Assembly (NCBI RefSeq): GCF_000972495.1
Contig: NZ_LATM01000001.1
Span: 765,241-829,240, forward strand
Length of the DNA stretch: 64,000 nucleotides
Reading direction: 5' to 3'
Origin: Hymenobacter terrenus
Lineage (GTDB): Bacteria > Bacteroidota > Bacteroidia > Cytophagales > Hymenobacteraceae
A program made the position numbers and the translations under genes. Each line of letters begins with the position of its first letter. Positions within the stretch are counted from its first letter, which is position 1. Under the pieces are notes generated by a model, which was not told the DNA's origin, ran no database searches, and saw nothing but the letters and a program-made list of their open reading frames with translations. Shown in pieces: positions 35,695 through 44,366 of this stretch.

Positions 35695-37080
35695 ATGCCT
35701 CCTGAATCCCTAATGCTCTGGCCGCGCCTACTCTCCCAGCGCCGCTTCCCCGACCAGCAACTGCCACCACCCAGCGCCGCGCCCGTCCGTGGGGCCTTCG
35801 TGCAGGACTACGACCGGGTGGTGTTCAGCTCCGCTTTCCGTCGGCTTCAGCGCAAAACCCAGGTGATGCCGTTGCCCGAAACCGATTTCGTGCATACTCG
35901 TCTCACCCACTCGCTCGAAACAGCCGTGGTGGGCCGCTCCCTGGGCCGCCTCGCCGCACGCCACCTACTAGAAACCGACGACGACCTCGCCCAACTCCTG
36001 CCCAACCTCGACCAGGATTGCGGCGATATCGTGGCTGCCGCCTGCCTGGCGCACGACATTGGCAACCCGCCTTTCGGCCACTCCGGCGAGGATGCCATTA
36101 GCAGCTACTTCCTCAGCTCGGCCGCCACACCGTATCTCGATAAGCTCACAACTGCCGAAATCGCCGATTTGCAGCACTTTGAGGGCAATGCCGCTGGTTT
36201 TCGCATTCTCACGCACACTTATGCCGCCCACAGCACCGGCACCGCCGGCCTGGGCCTCACCTACGCTACGCTCGGGGCCTTCACCAAGTACCCTAAGCCA
36301 TCGGTGGTGCCCGTCGAAGCTCGCTTGGGCGGCGCTTCCGAAAAGAAGTACGGTCATTTTCAAACCGAGAGCGTCCGTTTTCAGCACGTCGCCACAGAAC
36401 TAGGCTTATTGCCCAAAGACGTCGGCACCGGCTTTTACCACCGCCACCCGCTGGCCTTTCTGGTAGAAGCAGCCGATGACCTTTGCTACCGCATCATCGA
36501 CTTTGAAGACGGCCTGAAATTAGGCCTGATTGAACCGCAAGCCGGTTTGGGCCTATTAAAAAAGATGCTGAACGACCCCGCTGGCCGCGTAGCCAGCGTG
36601 CAGTGGCACGACTGGCGCGAGGAACTGGGCTACATCCGTGCCCGACTCATCGGCAAGCTAGTGGCTGAAACGGCGACTCTTTTCGCACAGCACGCCCCCG
36701 CCATCTTGCGTGGCAACTACGACCAGCCACTCATCAAGGAACTATCCTGCTGGGCCGATTTGCAGGAAGTCCAGCGCCTCAGCATCGAGAAGCTCTACCG
36801 TAGCCGTCCAGTGCTGGAAATCGAAGCCGCTGGTTTTGAAGTCCTCGGCGGCCTGCTCGATGCCTTCCTCTGCGCCATATTCGACCAAAGCCAGGGGCAT
36901 CGTAGCCGCAAGCTGCTTTTGCTGCTACCCGAGCAGTTCCGCGCCGAAGGCCACCAAGCCCAGGTGCCAGCATACGAAAGGATTCTACTTCTCACCGATT
37001 TCGTAGCCGGTATGACCGATCAAAACGCGCTGAGTTTATACAAGACGATTAAAGGGATTGAGTTGCCGAAGGGGTTTTAG
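35695..37080 (+). CDS. dgt: Deoxyguanosinetriphosphate triphosphohydrolase (HD superfamily)
   Basis: Hydrolyses dGTP (or dNTPs) to the nucleoside and triphosphate, influencing the dNTP pool. The 461-residue protein has the HD metal ligands in HTRLTHSLETAVVGRS and AACLAHDIGNPPFGHSGEDAI, both near the N-terminal third, preceded by YDRVVFSSAFRRLQRKTQV, which is the dGTPase signature. ATG 35695 sits just after a promoter box, so the longer frame from 35596 is not used. It converges on a glutamine amidotransferase gene with a long palindrome between. Confidence 0.92.
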   Translation: MPPESLMLWPRLLSQRRFPDQQLPPPSAAPVRGAFVQDYDRVVFSSAFRRLQRKTQVMPLPETDFVHTRLTHSLETAVVGRSLGRLAARHLLETDDDLAQLLPNLDQDCGDIVAAACLAHDIGNPPFGHSGEDAISSYFLSSAATPYLDKLTTAEIADLQHFEGNAAGFRILTHTYAAHSTGTAGLGLTYATLGAFTKYPKPSVVPVEARLGGASEKKYGHFQTESVRFQHVATELGLLPKDVGTGFYHRHPLAFLVEAADDLCYRIIDFEDGLKLGLIEPQAGLGLLKKMLNDPAGRVASVQWHDWREELGYIRARLIGKLVAETATLFAQHAPAILRGNYDQPLIKELSCWADLQEVQRLSIEKLYRSRPVLEIEAAGFEVLGGLLDAFLCAIFDQSQGHRSRKLLLLLPEQFRAEGHQAQVPAYERILLLTDFVAGMTDQNALSLYKTIKGIELPKGF

Positions 37081-37093
37081 CATTCCATGAAAA

Positions 37094-37187
37094 CGGTCAT
37101 GCTGAGTGCAGTCGAAGCATCCCTCCAGCGCAAGTAATTGATTTTACTAATGCACGCGAGATGCTTCGACTACGCTCAGCATGACCG
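37094..37187. repeat. Dispersed palindromic repeat, copy 3
   Basis: Arms 37094-37121 and 37160-37187 pair over 28 bases with two mismatches; the outer motif is CGGTCATGCTGAG. It lies between two convergent genes and could act as a terminator stem. Confidence 0.85.
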
Positions 37188-37209
37188 CACTTTCTTTCAT
37201 CCAAGAAAT

Positions 37210-37932
37210 TTAATAGCTATACTTTTCTCCTTCATGCACCGCCACCAGGTTCGCAAGCAACGACTCCAGCAGCTTCCGCCCCTTCCACACCGATTTTAGC
37301 TTGGCTCGAATCTGCTCAGCCGTCTGCATAAATTCCTGTTCTTCAGCGTGTTCGTGCCCTTCAAACTCTATTAGCTGCTCCACCATCGACACGGTCATTT
37401 CGGGGTGAAATTGTAGGCCAATAATGCCGTCGCCCCACACGAAGCCCTGAGTAGCGCACCCCACTGACATGCCCACCCGCATGGCGCCCGGCGGCACCGT
37501 AAACGTATCGAGGTGCCAATGCAGCACGGTAGCCTTCTCCGGCCAGCCGCGCAGCAGCGGATGCGCCAGCGATTTACTGGAAAAGCGTACCGTCCAGAAC
37601 CCGATTTCTGGCGCGTGGTTGGGCCGCACTTCGCCACCTAGCGCCTCTGCCACCAATTGCGCGCCGAGGCAAATGGCTAAAATCACCTTACCGGCCCGCA
37701 AAACTTGTTGGATAAAGGCTTTTTCGGCGCGCAGCCACGGGAGATTCTCCTCATCATGCACGCTCATCGCCCCGCCCAGAATCAGCAAGCCATCAAAATC
37801 AGCCAACGCCGGAAAGACCGGCTCCGGCTCGAATAAGTGGGTCAAGGTGAGCGAATGCCCGTGCGCGTGCAGCCAATCAGCCGCATGACCGGGGCCTTCA
37901 TCAGGCATATGTTGGAGACAATGAAAGACCAC
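37210..37932 (-). CDS. Class I glutamine amidotransferase-like protein
   Basis: A 240-residue stand-alone GATase1 domain protein related to GMP synthase amidotransferase. The nucleophile motif is ILAICLGAQLVAE (Cys about residue 94), and the His/Glu pair is in LQFHPEM. The N-terminus FHCLQHMPDEGPG matches the family. Its acceptor enzyme is unknown; members are often annotated as GMP synthase-like. It lies just downstream of guaA on the same strand, separated by a long inverted repeat. Confidence 0.85.
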   Translation of the reverse strand: MVFHCLQHMPDEGPGHAADWLHAHGHSLTLTHLFEPEPVFPALADFDGLLILGGAMSVHDEENLPWLRAEKAFIQQVLRAGKVILAICLGAQLVAEALGGEVRPNHAPEIGFWTVRFSSKSLAHPLLRGWPEKATVLHWHLDTFTVPPGAMRVGMSVGCATQGFVWGDGIIGLQFHPEMTVSMVEQLIEFEGHEHAEEQEFMQTAEQIRAKLKSVWKGRKLLESLLANLVAVHEGEKYSY

Positions 37933-38064
37933 AGATTAAATGGATTTTAGCGGATGGAACGGATTTTTTGTGGTTCCGAGCATACGTGCTCTGTTGAGTA
38001 ATATAGAAAAGGAGGAACCACAAAAAATCTGTTCCATCCGTTAAAATCCGTTTAATCTGTGGTC
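37927..38064. repeat. Long inverted repeat between guaA and the amidotransferase gene
   Basis: Arms 37927-37977 and 38014-38064 pair in 48 of 51 positions. The arms carry AATCCGTT-type sequence that recurs at 39613-39812 and near 41180. The left arm includes the first bases of the amidotransferase gene. Confidence 0.88.
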
Positions 38065-38065
38065 C

Positions 38066-39601
38066 TTATTCCCACTCAATTGTTGCTGGCGGCTTGCTCG
38101 AAATATCATACACCACGCGGTTAATTCCTCGCACTTGGTTGATGATTTTGTTGCTCACTTCAGCCAGAAACTCGTAGGGCAGGTGCGCCCAGTCGGCCGT
38201 CATGCCATCCACGCTGGTCACGGCGCGCAGGGCCACTACCCGCTCGTAGGTGCGCTCATCGCCCATCACGCCTACGCTTTGCACGGGCAGCAGAATGGCG
38301 CCGGCCTGCCACACGTGCTCGTAGAGGTTGTGCTCTTTGAGCAGGTTGATAAAGACGCCATCGGCGCGTTGGAGCAGGTCCACTTTCTCGGGGGTAATGT
38401 CGCCGAGGATACGAATACCCAGACCGGGGCCGGGGAACGGGTGGCGGTGCAGGATTTCGCCGGGCAGGCCCAGCGCGGCGCCCACTTCGCGCACCTCATC
38501 CTTAAAGAGCATCCGCAACGGCTCCACTACTTTGAGGTTCATGTCATCGGGCAGGCCGCCCACATTGTGGTGACTTTTGATGGTTACGGCCGGGCCTTTC
38601 ACCGATACTGACTCTATCACATCGGGGTATATCGTGCCCTGAGCCAACCATTTGGCCCCTTCCACCTTGTGTGCCTCGCGGTCGAAAACTTCAATAAAGG
38701 TGCGACCAATGGCCTTGCGCTTCGCTTCGGGGTCGCTGATGCCGGCCAGAGCGGCGTAGAATTCGGGCGCGGCGTTCACGCCGGTTACATTCAGCCCCAG
38801 GCCTTCGTAGGCTTTGAGTACGGTGGTAAACTCATCCTCCCGCAGCAGGCCGTTATCGACGAAAATACCGTGCAGGCGCGGGCCGATGGCGCGGTGCAGC
38901 AGCAGCGCCGCCACGCTGCTATCCACGCCGCCGGAGAGGCCCAGAATCACTTGGTCATCGGGGCCGATAGTGTGTTGGAGCGCGGCCACCGCGGAATCCA
39001 CGAAGTGGTCGGGCGTCCAGCTTTGGGCACATCGGCAGATGTTGACCACAAAATTGTGTAGCAGCTGCTTGCCTTCGGTGGAATGCGTCACCTCGGGGTG
39101 AAATTGAATGCCGTAGGTTTCCTGACCTTCGATTTTGAAGGCCGCTACGGCCACTTCGGGCGTACTGGCGATGATGTCGTAGCCTGCCGGCAGGGTTAGA
39201 ATGGTATCGCCGTGCGACATCCAGACCTGTGAGCCGACGTGCATGCCGTGCAGCAGCGGCGAGGCATCGTTCAGCTCGGCCAGCCGGGCCCGGCCGTACT
39301 CACGAATGGTTGCGGGCGTAACCTCGCCCCCGCCCTGTTGGGCCAGCATCTGCGCGCCGTAGCATACGCCCAGCAGCGGCACGTGGCCCAGCAAATGACT
39401 CAAATCGGGGTTGGGGGCACCTTCCTCACGCACGGAGCAGGGCGAACCGGAAAGAATAACGCCCCGAATATCCTCAGTCAGAGCGAGGTTCGGGGCGTGG
39501 GTGTAGGGGTGAATTTCGCAGAATACGTGCAGCTCACGAATGCGCCGGGCTATCAATTGCGTGTATTGTGAGCCGAAATCCAGAATGATAAGTCGTTCCA
39601 T
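38066..39601 (-). CDS. guaA: GMP synthase (glutamine-hydrolysing)
   Basis: Makes GMP from XMP. The 511-residue protein has an N-terminal GATase ([17 protein letters not shown], nucleophile [17 protein letters not shown]), an ATP pyrophosphatase with the PP-loop [16 protein letters not shown] and the C-terminal dimerisation domain with [12 protein letters not shown] and PPATIEWE at the end. All parts are present and normal in length. Confidence 0.97.
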   Translation of the reverse strand: MERLIILDFGSQYTQLIARRIRELHVFCEIHPYTHAPNLALTEDIRGVILSGSPCSVREEGAPNPDLSHLLGHVPLLGVCYGAQMLAQQGGGEVTPATIREYGRARLAELNDASPLLHGMHVGSQVWMSHGDTILTLPAGYDIIASTPEVAVAAFKIEGQETYGIQFHPEVTHSTEGKQLLHNFVVNICRCAQSWTPDHFVDSAVAALQHTIGPDDQVILGLSGGVDSSVAALLLHRAIGPRLHGIFVDNGLLREDEFTTVLKAYEGLGLNVTGVNAAPEFYAALAGISDPEAKRKAIGRTFIEVFDREAHKVEGAKWLAQGTIYPDVIESVSVKGPAVTIKSHHNVGGLPDDMNLKVVEPLRMLFKDEVREVGAALGLPGEILHRHPFPGPGLGIRILGDITPEKVDLLQRADGVFINLLKEHNLYEHVWQAGAILLPVQSVGVMGDERTYERVVALRAVTSVDGMTADWAHLPYEFLAEVSNKIINQVRGINRVVYDISSKPPATIEWE

Positions 39602-39612
39602 GCCGCAAAGCT

Positions 39613-39812
39613 AATCACGGATTTAGCCGGATTTGACGAATTTCACGGATTATTGGGTAACCTCAGTAGGACCGAGAAGCGCGAAATGGTGCCCGCACCG
39701 CCCACCATAGGCTACTAGCTTTCAACTTGGTGCCTTGCCTTATTGCGACCCAAAACTGGGCGCGCAACAAAAAATCCGCGAAATCCAACGAATCCGACAG
39801 AATCCGTGATTA
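39613..39812. repeat. Imperfect inverted repeat upstream of guaA and the SRP RNA
   Basis: Roughly 40-base arms (39613-39652 and about 39773-39812) of AATCCGTGAAAT-like sequence face each other around about 120 bases with no gene. The match is approximate. The arms resemble those at 37927-38064. Confidence 0.5.
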
Positions 39813-39818
39813 CCTTTG
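39811..39818 (+). promoter_or_regulatory. -7 box of the SRP RNA gene
   Basis: TACCTTTG matches TAnnTTTG and ends a few bases before the predicted 5' end of the RNA. Confidence 0.55.
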
Positions 39819-39821
39819 CAG

Positions 39822-39920
39822 CGGCAAGTCAGAACGACCAGCTCCTGCTGAACTCCCCCAGGACCGGAAGGTAGCAAGGGTAGGTGGTTGTAGCGGTGCG
39901 ATTTTGGCTTGCTTTTTTTT
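39822..39920 (+). ncRNA. ffs: Signal recognition particle RNA (4.5S-type, small)
   Basis: The RNA scaffold of the signal recognition particle. The conserved apical domain is present: AGGACCGGAAGGTAGCAAGG contains the GGAA tetraloop and the asymmetric-loop AGCA bound by Ffh. The outer stem is GCAAGTC (39824-39830) with GGCTTGC (39906-39912), allowing one G-T pair, followed by eight T. The size of about 95 nt fits the small bacterial form. End points are estimates from the pairing. Confidence 0.9.
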
Positions 39921-39930
39921 GCCTTTTCTC

Positions 39931-39999
39931 GTCGGCCCCGACGCTGCTCTGTTCCGCATTTTTGCGGTTGTATGAGTAGCTTTGGGGCCGGCTTTTTTT
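39931..39999 (+). terminator. Long structured stem-loop with T run just after the SRP RNA
   Basis: Three coaxial helices can be drawn: GTCGGCCCC/GGGGCCGGC (39931-39939 with 39984-39992), GCTGCTC/GAGTAGC (39943-39949 with 39974-39980) and CCGCA/TGCGG (39954-39958 with 39963-39967) closed by a TTTT loop, then seven T. It could be a second terminator or a separate small structured RNA. Confidence 0.6.
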
Positions 40000-40101
40000 C
40001 AATGAGAAAGGAAGGATGAGGAAGGAAGAATGGGCGGCCGCATCGTCCGCTTTACTTCGATTGTTCCTCACGCTTCATTCCTCATTTTCCATCTAATACC
40101 T

Positions 40102-40758
40102 ATGAAGTTCTTTATTGACACTGCCAACCTCAACGATATCCGCGAAGCCGTGGAATTGGGTGTGCTTGACGGTGTAACTACCAACCCCTCGCTAATGGCC
40201 AAAGAAGGCATTAGCGGCGTCGACAACGTGATGGCGCACTACCGTCAAATCTGCGAGCTGGTCGATGGTGACGTATCAGCGGAAGTCATTGCCACCGATT
40301 ACGATGGCATTATCCGCGAAGGCGAAGAACTGGCCGAGCTGCATCCCAACATCGTGGTGAAAGTGCCAATGATTAAGGAAGGTGTGAAAGCCATTAAATA
40401 CTTCTCCGACAAAGGAATCAAGACCAACTGCACGCTGATTTTTACCGCCGGTCAGGCCCTGCTGGCGGCCAAAGCGGGTGCTACCTACGTGTCGCCCTTC
40501 GTGGGCCGGCTCGACGATATCGGCCACGACGGCCTGCAGCTGGTGGAGCAAATCGTGCAGATTTTCAGCAACTATGGCTACCCCACTGAAGTACTGGCTG
40601 CCTCCGTGCGCCACGTGCCGCACCTGATTCAGTGTGCCGAAATTGGCGCCGACGTGGTGACCTGCCCACTCAATGTCATCACGGCCCTGCTCAGCCACCC
40701 CCTCACCGATAAAGGCCTGGCCACTTTTTTGGCCGACCATAAGCGCGTCAATGCTTAA
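40102..40758 (+). CDS. tal: Transaldolase, small TalC/FSA-type
   Basis: Pentose-phosphate enzyme transferring a dihydroxyacetone unit. The 218-residue protein starts [13 protein letters not shown], has [14 protein letters not shown], the Schiff-base Lys in VVKVPM and [18 protein letters not shown]. The position that separates the subgroups reads SAEV with Glu and the later TLIF has Phe, which points to true transaldolase and not fructose-6-phosphate aldolase. ATG 40102 matches the family start. Confidence 0.92.
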   Translation: MKFFIDTANLNDIREAVELGVLDGVTTNPSLMAKEGISGVDNVMAHYRQICELVDGDVSAEVIATDYDGIIREGEELAELHPNIVVKVPMIKEGVKAIKYFSDKGIKTNCTLIFTAGQALLAAKAGATYVSPFVGRLDDIGHDGLQLVEQIVQIFSNYGYPTEVLAASVRHVPHLIQCAEIGADVVTCPLNVITALLSHPLTDKGLATFLADHKRVNA

Positions 40759-40768
40759 GGTTTGGTTT

Positions 40769-40860
40769 AATTATGAGTTATGAATTATAGGTTATGAATT
40801 GCTCAACCGTTGTGCGGTGGTATTACATAACCCATAATTTATAATTCATAACTCATAATT
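40769..40860. repeat. AT-rich inverted repeat after transaldolase
   Basis: Bases 40769-40787 and 40842-40860 pair perfectly over 19 bases (AATTATGAGTTATGAATTA), with further imperfect pairing inward. It fills most of the gap before the next small gene. Confidence 0.8.
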
Positions 40861-40869
40861 CTCACTCCC

Positions 40870-41073
40870 ATGTACATTATCAAAGTAAAAGGTAAGGCCA
40901 AAATTCCCGACTATATTCAGCTGCGGGACGAAGCATTTGTGCTCATTGCTTATTTCCGGGCCGACCGCCCGCTGAAAGATTTGCACCGCTACGGGCTCGA
41001 AGGCAAGGAAACCGAATTGGCCGCGGTGATTTCAGAGCTGGAATTTGGCAAGCTGCGACCATTGACTATCTAA
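40870..41073 (+). CDS. Small conserved-type hypothetical protein (67 aa)
   Basis: A 67-residue protein, MYIIKVKGKAKIPDYIQLRD at the start and LEFGKLRPLTI at the end. Balanced charged and hydrophobic residues and GC-rich third positions suggest a real gene. No domain recognised. It lies between transaldolase and ftsE on the same strand. Confidence 0.6.
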   Translation: MYIIKVKGKAKIPDYIQLRDEAFVLIAYFRADRPLKDLHRYGLEGKETELAAVISELEFGKLRPLTI

Positions 41074-41207
41074 GCTACGAATCACCCGATTTTCGGAAGC
41101 ATTAAACTTCAATTAATCCGCCACTTATATAAATTGGCGCATAGGTTGGGAGTTAATTTAATACTGCTGTCAATCGTCGCTAAAATCCGAATAAATCCGA
41201 CCAATCA

Positions 41208-41888
41208 GTGATTCAGACAGAAAACGTTATTGAGCTGCATGATGCCACGATAATGCAAGAGCAGCAGGCGGTATTGCAAGGCGTGTCATTTTCACTCGAA
41301 AAAGGCGCCTTTGTCTACCTGGTGGGTCGCACGGGCTCGGGCAAGTCGTCGCTGCTGAAAACGCTGTATGCCGACTTGCCTTTGCAGAGTGGCAACGGCA
41401 CCGTGGCGGGGTTTCCTTTGCCCAAATTACCCGCTGGTAAAATCCCGTATTTGCGCCGCCGTCTGGGCATCGTGTTTCAAGATTTCCAGTTGCTATCGGA
41501 CCGGACCGTGGCCGAAAACCTCATGTTTGTGCTCAACGCCACGGGCTGGAAGGGCAAGGCGCGTAAACAGCAGCGCATCAGCGACGTACTGAGCCAGGTG
41601 GGCCTGAGCAGCGCCGCCAACCGCATGCCGCACCGCCTCTCGGGCGGTGAGCAACAGCGCGTAGTAATTGCCCGCGCCATGCTAAACGAGCCCGTGTTGA
41701 TGCTCGCCGATGAGCCCACTGGCAACCTCGACCCCGACGTTTCGGCCAGCATCATGGAATTGTTTGCCGAAATAAATAACTCGGGTACCGCCATTTTAAT
41801 GGCGACGCACAACTTTCAATTAATTGAGAAATATCCGCACCGCGTGCTGACGTGCAAGAATGGTGAATTGCTGGATTCGGCGAGATAG
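41208..41888 (+). CDS. ftsE: FtsE-like cell division ABC ATPase (GTG start)
   Basis: ATPase of the FtsEX type that couples division to peptidoglycan hydrolysis. The 226-residue protein has Walker A GRTGSGKSS, the FtsE-typical RRRLGIVFQDFQLL, signature LSGGEQQRVVIARAML and Walker B LADEPTGNLDP. The start is GTG at 41208; the next in-frame Met is 15 residues in and would remove the first strand. FtsX is not adjacent, so LolD- or MacB-like roles cannot be excluded, but the QDFQLL and HNFQLIEKYPHRVL text favours FtsE. Confidence 0.85.
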   Translation: MIQTENVIELHDATIMQEQQAVLQGVSFSLEKGAFVYLVGRTGSGKSSLLKTLYADLPLQSGNGTVAGFPLPKLPAGKIPYLRRRLGIVFQDFQLLSDRTVAENLMFVLNATGWKGKARKQQRISDVLSQVGLSSAANRMPHRLSGGEQQRVVIARAMLNEPVLMLADEPTGNLDPDVSASIMELFAEINNSGTAILMATHNFQLIEKYPHRVLTCKNGELLDSAR

Positions 41889-41892
41889 AAGG

Positions 41893-42000
41893 CTGTTATG
41901 CTGAGCAAAGCCGATGCATCTCGCATGTAATGATAAATCAGTTGTTAGAAAAGAGTTAGTGGTGGCACGCGAGATGCTTCGACTCTGCTCAGCATGACGA
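41893..42000. repeat. Dispersed palindromic repeat, copy 4
   Basis: Outer arms (about 41893-41924 and 41969-42000) follow the TTATGCTGAGC and GCTCAGCATGACG ends with several mismatches. It lies between ftsE and the glycosyltransferase gene. Confidence 0.75.
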
Positions 42001-42096
42001 GCTGATATGCATGAGAGATGAGCTTTTTGATGCACTTAGATATGGAGGGCCTCTCAACCCCTCCCTGTTAATTTTACCTCCGAAAGCCACTGTAGC

Positions 42097-42987
42097 ATGG
42101 CACCTGGATTATCCGTTTTAATTCCGGTTTTTAATTGGGATGTCAACGAATTGGTGCATTCGCTGGTAGCGCAACGAGCCGCTTGGGGTGGTTCCGTCGA
42201 GATTATTTTATTTGACGATGGCTCACGGGAAGAATTCCGCGCCGTGAATCGGCCGTTGGCTGCGCAGCCTGGCGTACGCTACCACGAATTGCCGCAAAAC
42301 GTGGGCCGGGCCGCCATCCGCAATCAACTGGCCGCCGTGGCACAACACGAGTGGCTGCTACTGCTGGACAACGACAGCCGGCTTCCCGACAACCAGTTTC
42401 TAGCCCGCTACGCCGCCGCCCGGGACCAGGCCCGCGTGCTCATCGGCGGCACCTGCTACGAGGCGGCGCCTCCAGCTGACGCCGCCTTGTATCTGCGTTG
42501 GCTTTATGGGCAGGCGCGGGAGGCGCGCCCCGCGGCTGTGCGCCAGGTCGCGCCCTACAGCCAACTCACCATCAACAATGCCCTGATTCGGGCCGATATT
42601 TTCCAGCAGTTTTCGCTGGATGAGCGCCTGACCGGCTACGGCCACGAGGATACCAAGTTTGGGGTAGAATTGGCGGGGGCGGGCGTCCCGGTGCTGCACA
42701 TCAGCAACCCCGTGCTGCACGATGGCCTCGAACCGGCCCCCATCTTTTTGCAGAAGAGCGAGCAGGCCGTGCATAACCTAGCGCTGGTGTTCCGCCAGGA
42801 TGGATTGGGTACCGATTCGCGGTTGCTGCGGCTCGCCCTGCGGCTGCACCGGCTGGGGCTGGCATCGGCTACGCGGGCGGCCCTGGCGGCCATCGAGCCC
42901 CGATTGCGGCGCAACCTGCTTTCGGCAAAGCCCAACTTGCGCGGGTTCGACCTGCTGAAGCTGCACTGGCTGCTTCCGCTGCTGTAG
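42097..42987 (+). CDS. Family 2 glycosyltransferase
   Basis: Transfers a sugar from an activated donor, probably for a surface glycan. The 296-residue protein begins with the GT-A pattern LSVLIPVFNWDVNELVHSL, has IILFDDGSREEF, LLLLDNDSRLP (metal-binding DxD position) and GYGHEDTKFGVEL. No transmembrane segment is evident. It is followed by an aminotransferase and a dehydrogenase of sugar-nucleotide type, so a polysaccharide role is likely. Confidence 0.88.
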   Translation: MAPGLSVLIPVFNWDVNELVHSLVAQRAAWGGSVEIILFDDGSREEFRAVNRPLAAQPGVRYHELPQNVGRAAIRNQLAAVAQHEWLLLLDNDSRLPDNQFLARYAAARDQARVLIGGTCYEAAPPADAALYLRWLYGQAREARPAAVRQVAPYSQLTINNALIRADIFQQFSLDERLTGYGHEDTKFGVELAGAGVPVLHISNPVLHDGLEPAPIFLQKSEQAVHNLALVFRQDGLGTDSRLLRLALRLHRLGLASATRAALAAIEPRLRRNLLSAKPNLRGFDLLKLHWLLPLL

Positions 42988-43061
42988 ACAGTGGCAGTTG
43001 CGTGGTTGCTTTGGACCGTAACGGGGGCCGGACAAGACCGCGGGGTAGCGCGCCCAGCGTC

Positions 43062-43069
43062 TATCTTTG
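43062..43069 (+). promoter_or_regulatory. -7 box upstream of the DegT-type aminotransferase
   Basis: TATCTTTG matches TAnnTTTG and lies 25 bases before the proposed TTG start, which supports that start over any upstream one. Confidence 0.5.
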
Positions 43070-43094
43070 ACCAACCTTTTCAATCCGCTGCCAT

Positions 43095-44237
43095 TTGATA
43101 CTCCCGGCTCCTCCCTCCCCTATTCAACTACTCGATTTAGCTACCGAACACGCGGCAATGCAGCCAGCATTGGATGAGGCCCTGCGCGAGGTGATGACCA
43201 CGGCTGCCTTTATCCAGGGGCCGGCGGTGGGCCAGTTTGCAGCGGAGCTGGGCGAATACCTGGGCGGGGCCAGCGTTATCCCCTGCGCTAATGGCACTGA
43301 TGCCCTCACGCTGGCTCTGATGAGCTTGCACCTGCCGGCCGGGGCAGAAGTTATTGTGCCCGCCTTCACCTACGTGGCGACATTGGAAGCCGCCGCGCTG
43401 CTCGGCCTGCGCCCCGTGCTGGTGGACGTCCGCCCCGATACGTTCAATGTGGACCCGGCGGCGGTAGAAGCGGCTATTACCCCGCGCACCGGCGCCATTA
43501 TAGTGGTGCATTTGTTTGGACAATGTGCCGATTTGGAGGCCTTGCGCGCCATTTCGGTGCGCCACGGGGTGGCCTTGATTGAGGACAACGCCCAGGCAAT
43601 CGGAGCCACCTTTCAGTTTGCCAACGGCGAAACGGCCTTTGCCGGCACCGTGGGAGAAGTGGGCACTACGTCCTTTTTTCCCTCTAAAAACCTGGGTGCT
43701 ATGGGCGACGGCGGCGCCCTGCTTACCCGCGACGCGGCCCGGGCCGTGCTGCTCCGCCAGCTTACCAACCACGGCCAGAGCCAGAAATACCACCACCAGC
43801 ACATCGGCCTCAATTCCCGCCTCGACACCCTGCAAGCGGCCCTGTTGCGGGTGAAGCTACGGCATCTGCCGGCTGCCACCGCCGCCCGCCAAGCTGTAGC
43901 CGCCCGCTATGATGCGGCCCTGGCTGCCGTGCCCGGCGTCGTTGTACCAGCTCGGGACCCGCGCAGCAGCCACGTTTTTCACCAGTACACGCTGCAAATA
44001 ACCGAGGCGGGCAGCCGCGATGAATTGCAGCATTTCCTGAAGCGCTGCGGGGTGCCAACCATGATATATTACCCGCTTCCCGTGCATGCGCAGCCGGCGT
44101 ATGCCTACCTGGGGTACCGGGCCGGGCAGTTTCCGGTGGCCGAATGGTTGTGCGGGGCAGTGCTGTCGCTACCGATTCATCCGCTGCTGACGGCGGAGCA
44201 ACAGGAATATATTGTGGGGCTATTCGGCCAGCTTTGA
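43095..44237 (+). CDS. DegT/DnrJ/EryC1/StrS-family sugar aminotransferase (TTG start)
   Basis: PLP enzyme that aminates a keto-sugar nucleotide. The 380-residue protein has IQLLDLATEHAAMQPALDEAL at the start, ANGTDALTLAL, EDNAQAIGATF and the PLP Lys in TSFFPSKNLGAMGDGGAL. The only start consistent with the family N-terminus is TTG 43095; the first ATG would remove 20 residues, including the conserved LLDL. It is next to a GT2 and a Gfo/Idh-type dehydrogenase, the pairing seen in WbpB/WbpE-type pathways. Confidence 0.9.
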   Translation: MILPAPPSPIQLLDLATEHAAMQPALDEALREVMTTAAFIQGPAVGQFAAELGEYLGGASVIPCANGTDALTLALMSLHLPAGAEVIVPAFTYVATLEAAALLGLRPVLVDVRPDTFNVDPAAVEAAITPRTGAIIVVHLFGQCADLEALRAISVRHGVALIEDNAQAIGATFQFANGETAFAGTVGEVGTTSFFPSKNLGAMGDGGALLTRDAARAVLLRQLTNHGQSQKYHHQHIGLNSRLDTLQAALLRVKLRHLPAATAARQAVAARYDAALAAVPGVVVPARDPRSSHVFHQYTLQITEAGSRDELQHFLKRCGVPTMIYYPLPVHAQPAYAYLGYRAGQFPVAEWLCGAVLSLPIHPLLTAEQQEYIVGLFGQL

Positions 44238-44275
44238 TGACCGTACTTCGTTTTTCGCACGGAGTTAGTAAAGGG

Positions 44276-44330
44276 AAAGGCGTTCTACGGAGTCCGTCCT
44301 CATCACTCCGCGAAATGCCTTTTCTTCTCT
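44276..44330 (+). terminator. Stem-loop between the aminotransferase and dehydrogenase genes
   Basis: AAAGGCGTTCTACGGAGT (44276-44293) pairs imperfectly with ACTCCGCGAAATGCCTTT (44305-44322), followed by TCTTCTCT. The T-rich end is moderate, so termination may be partial. Confidence 0.5.
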
Positions 44331-44366
44331 AATTCCCTGCGAGATTTTTCTTAGCCCCACGCAACG

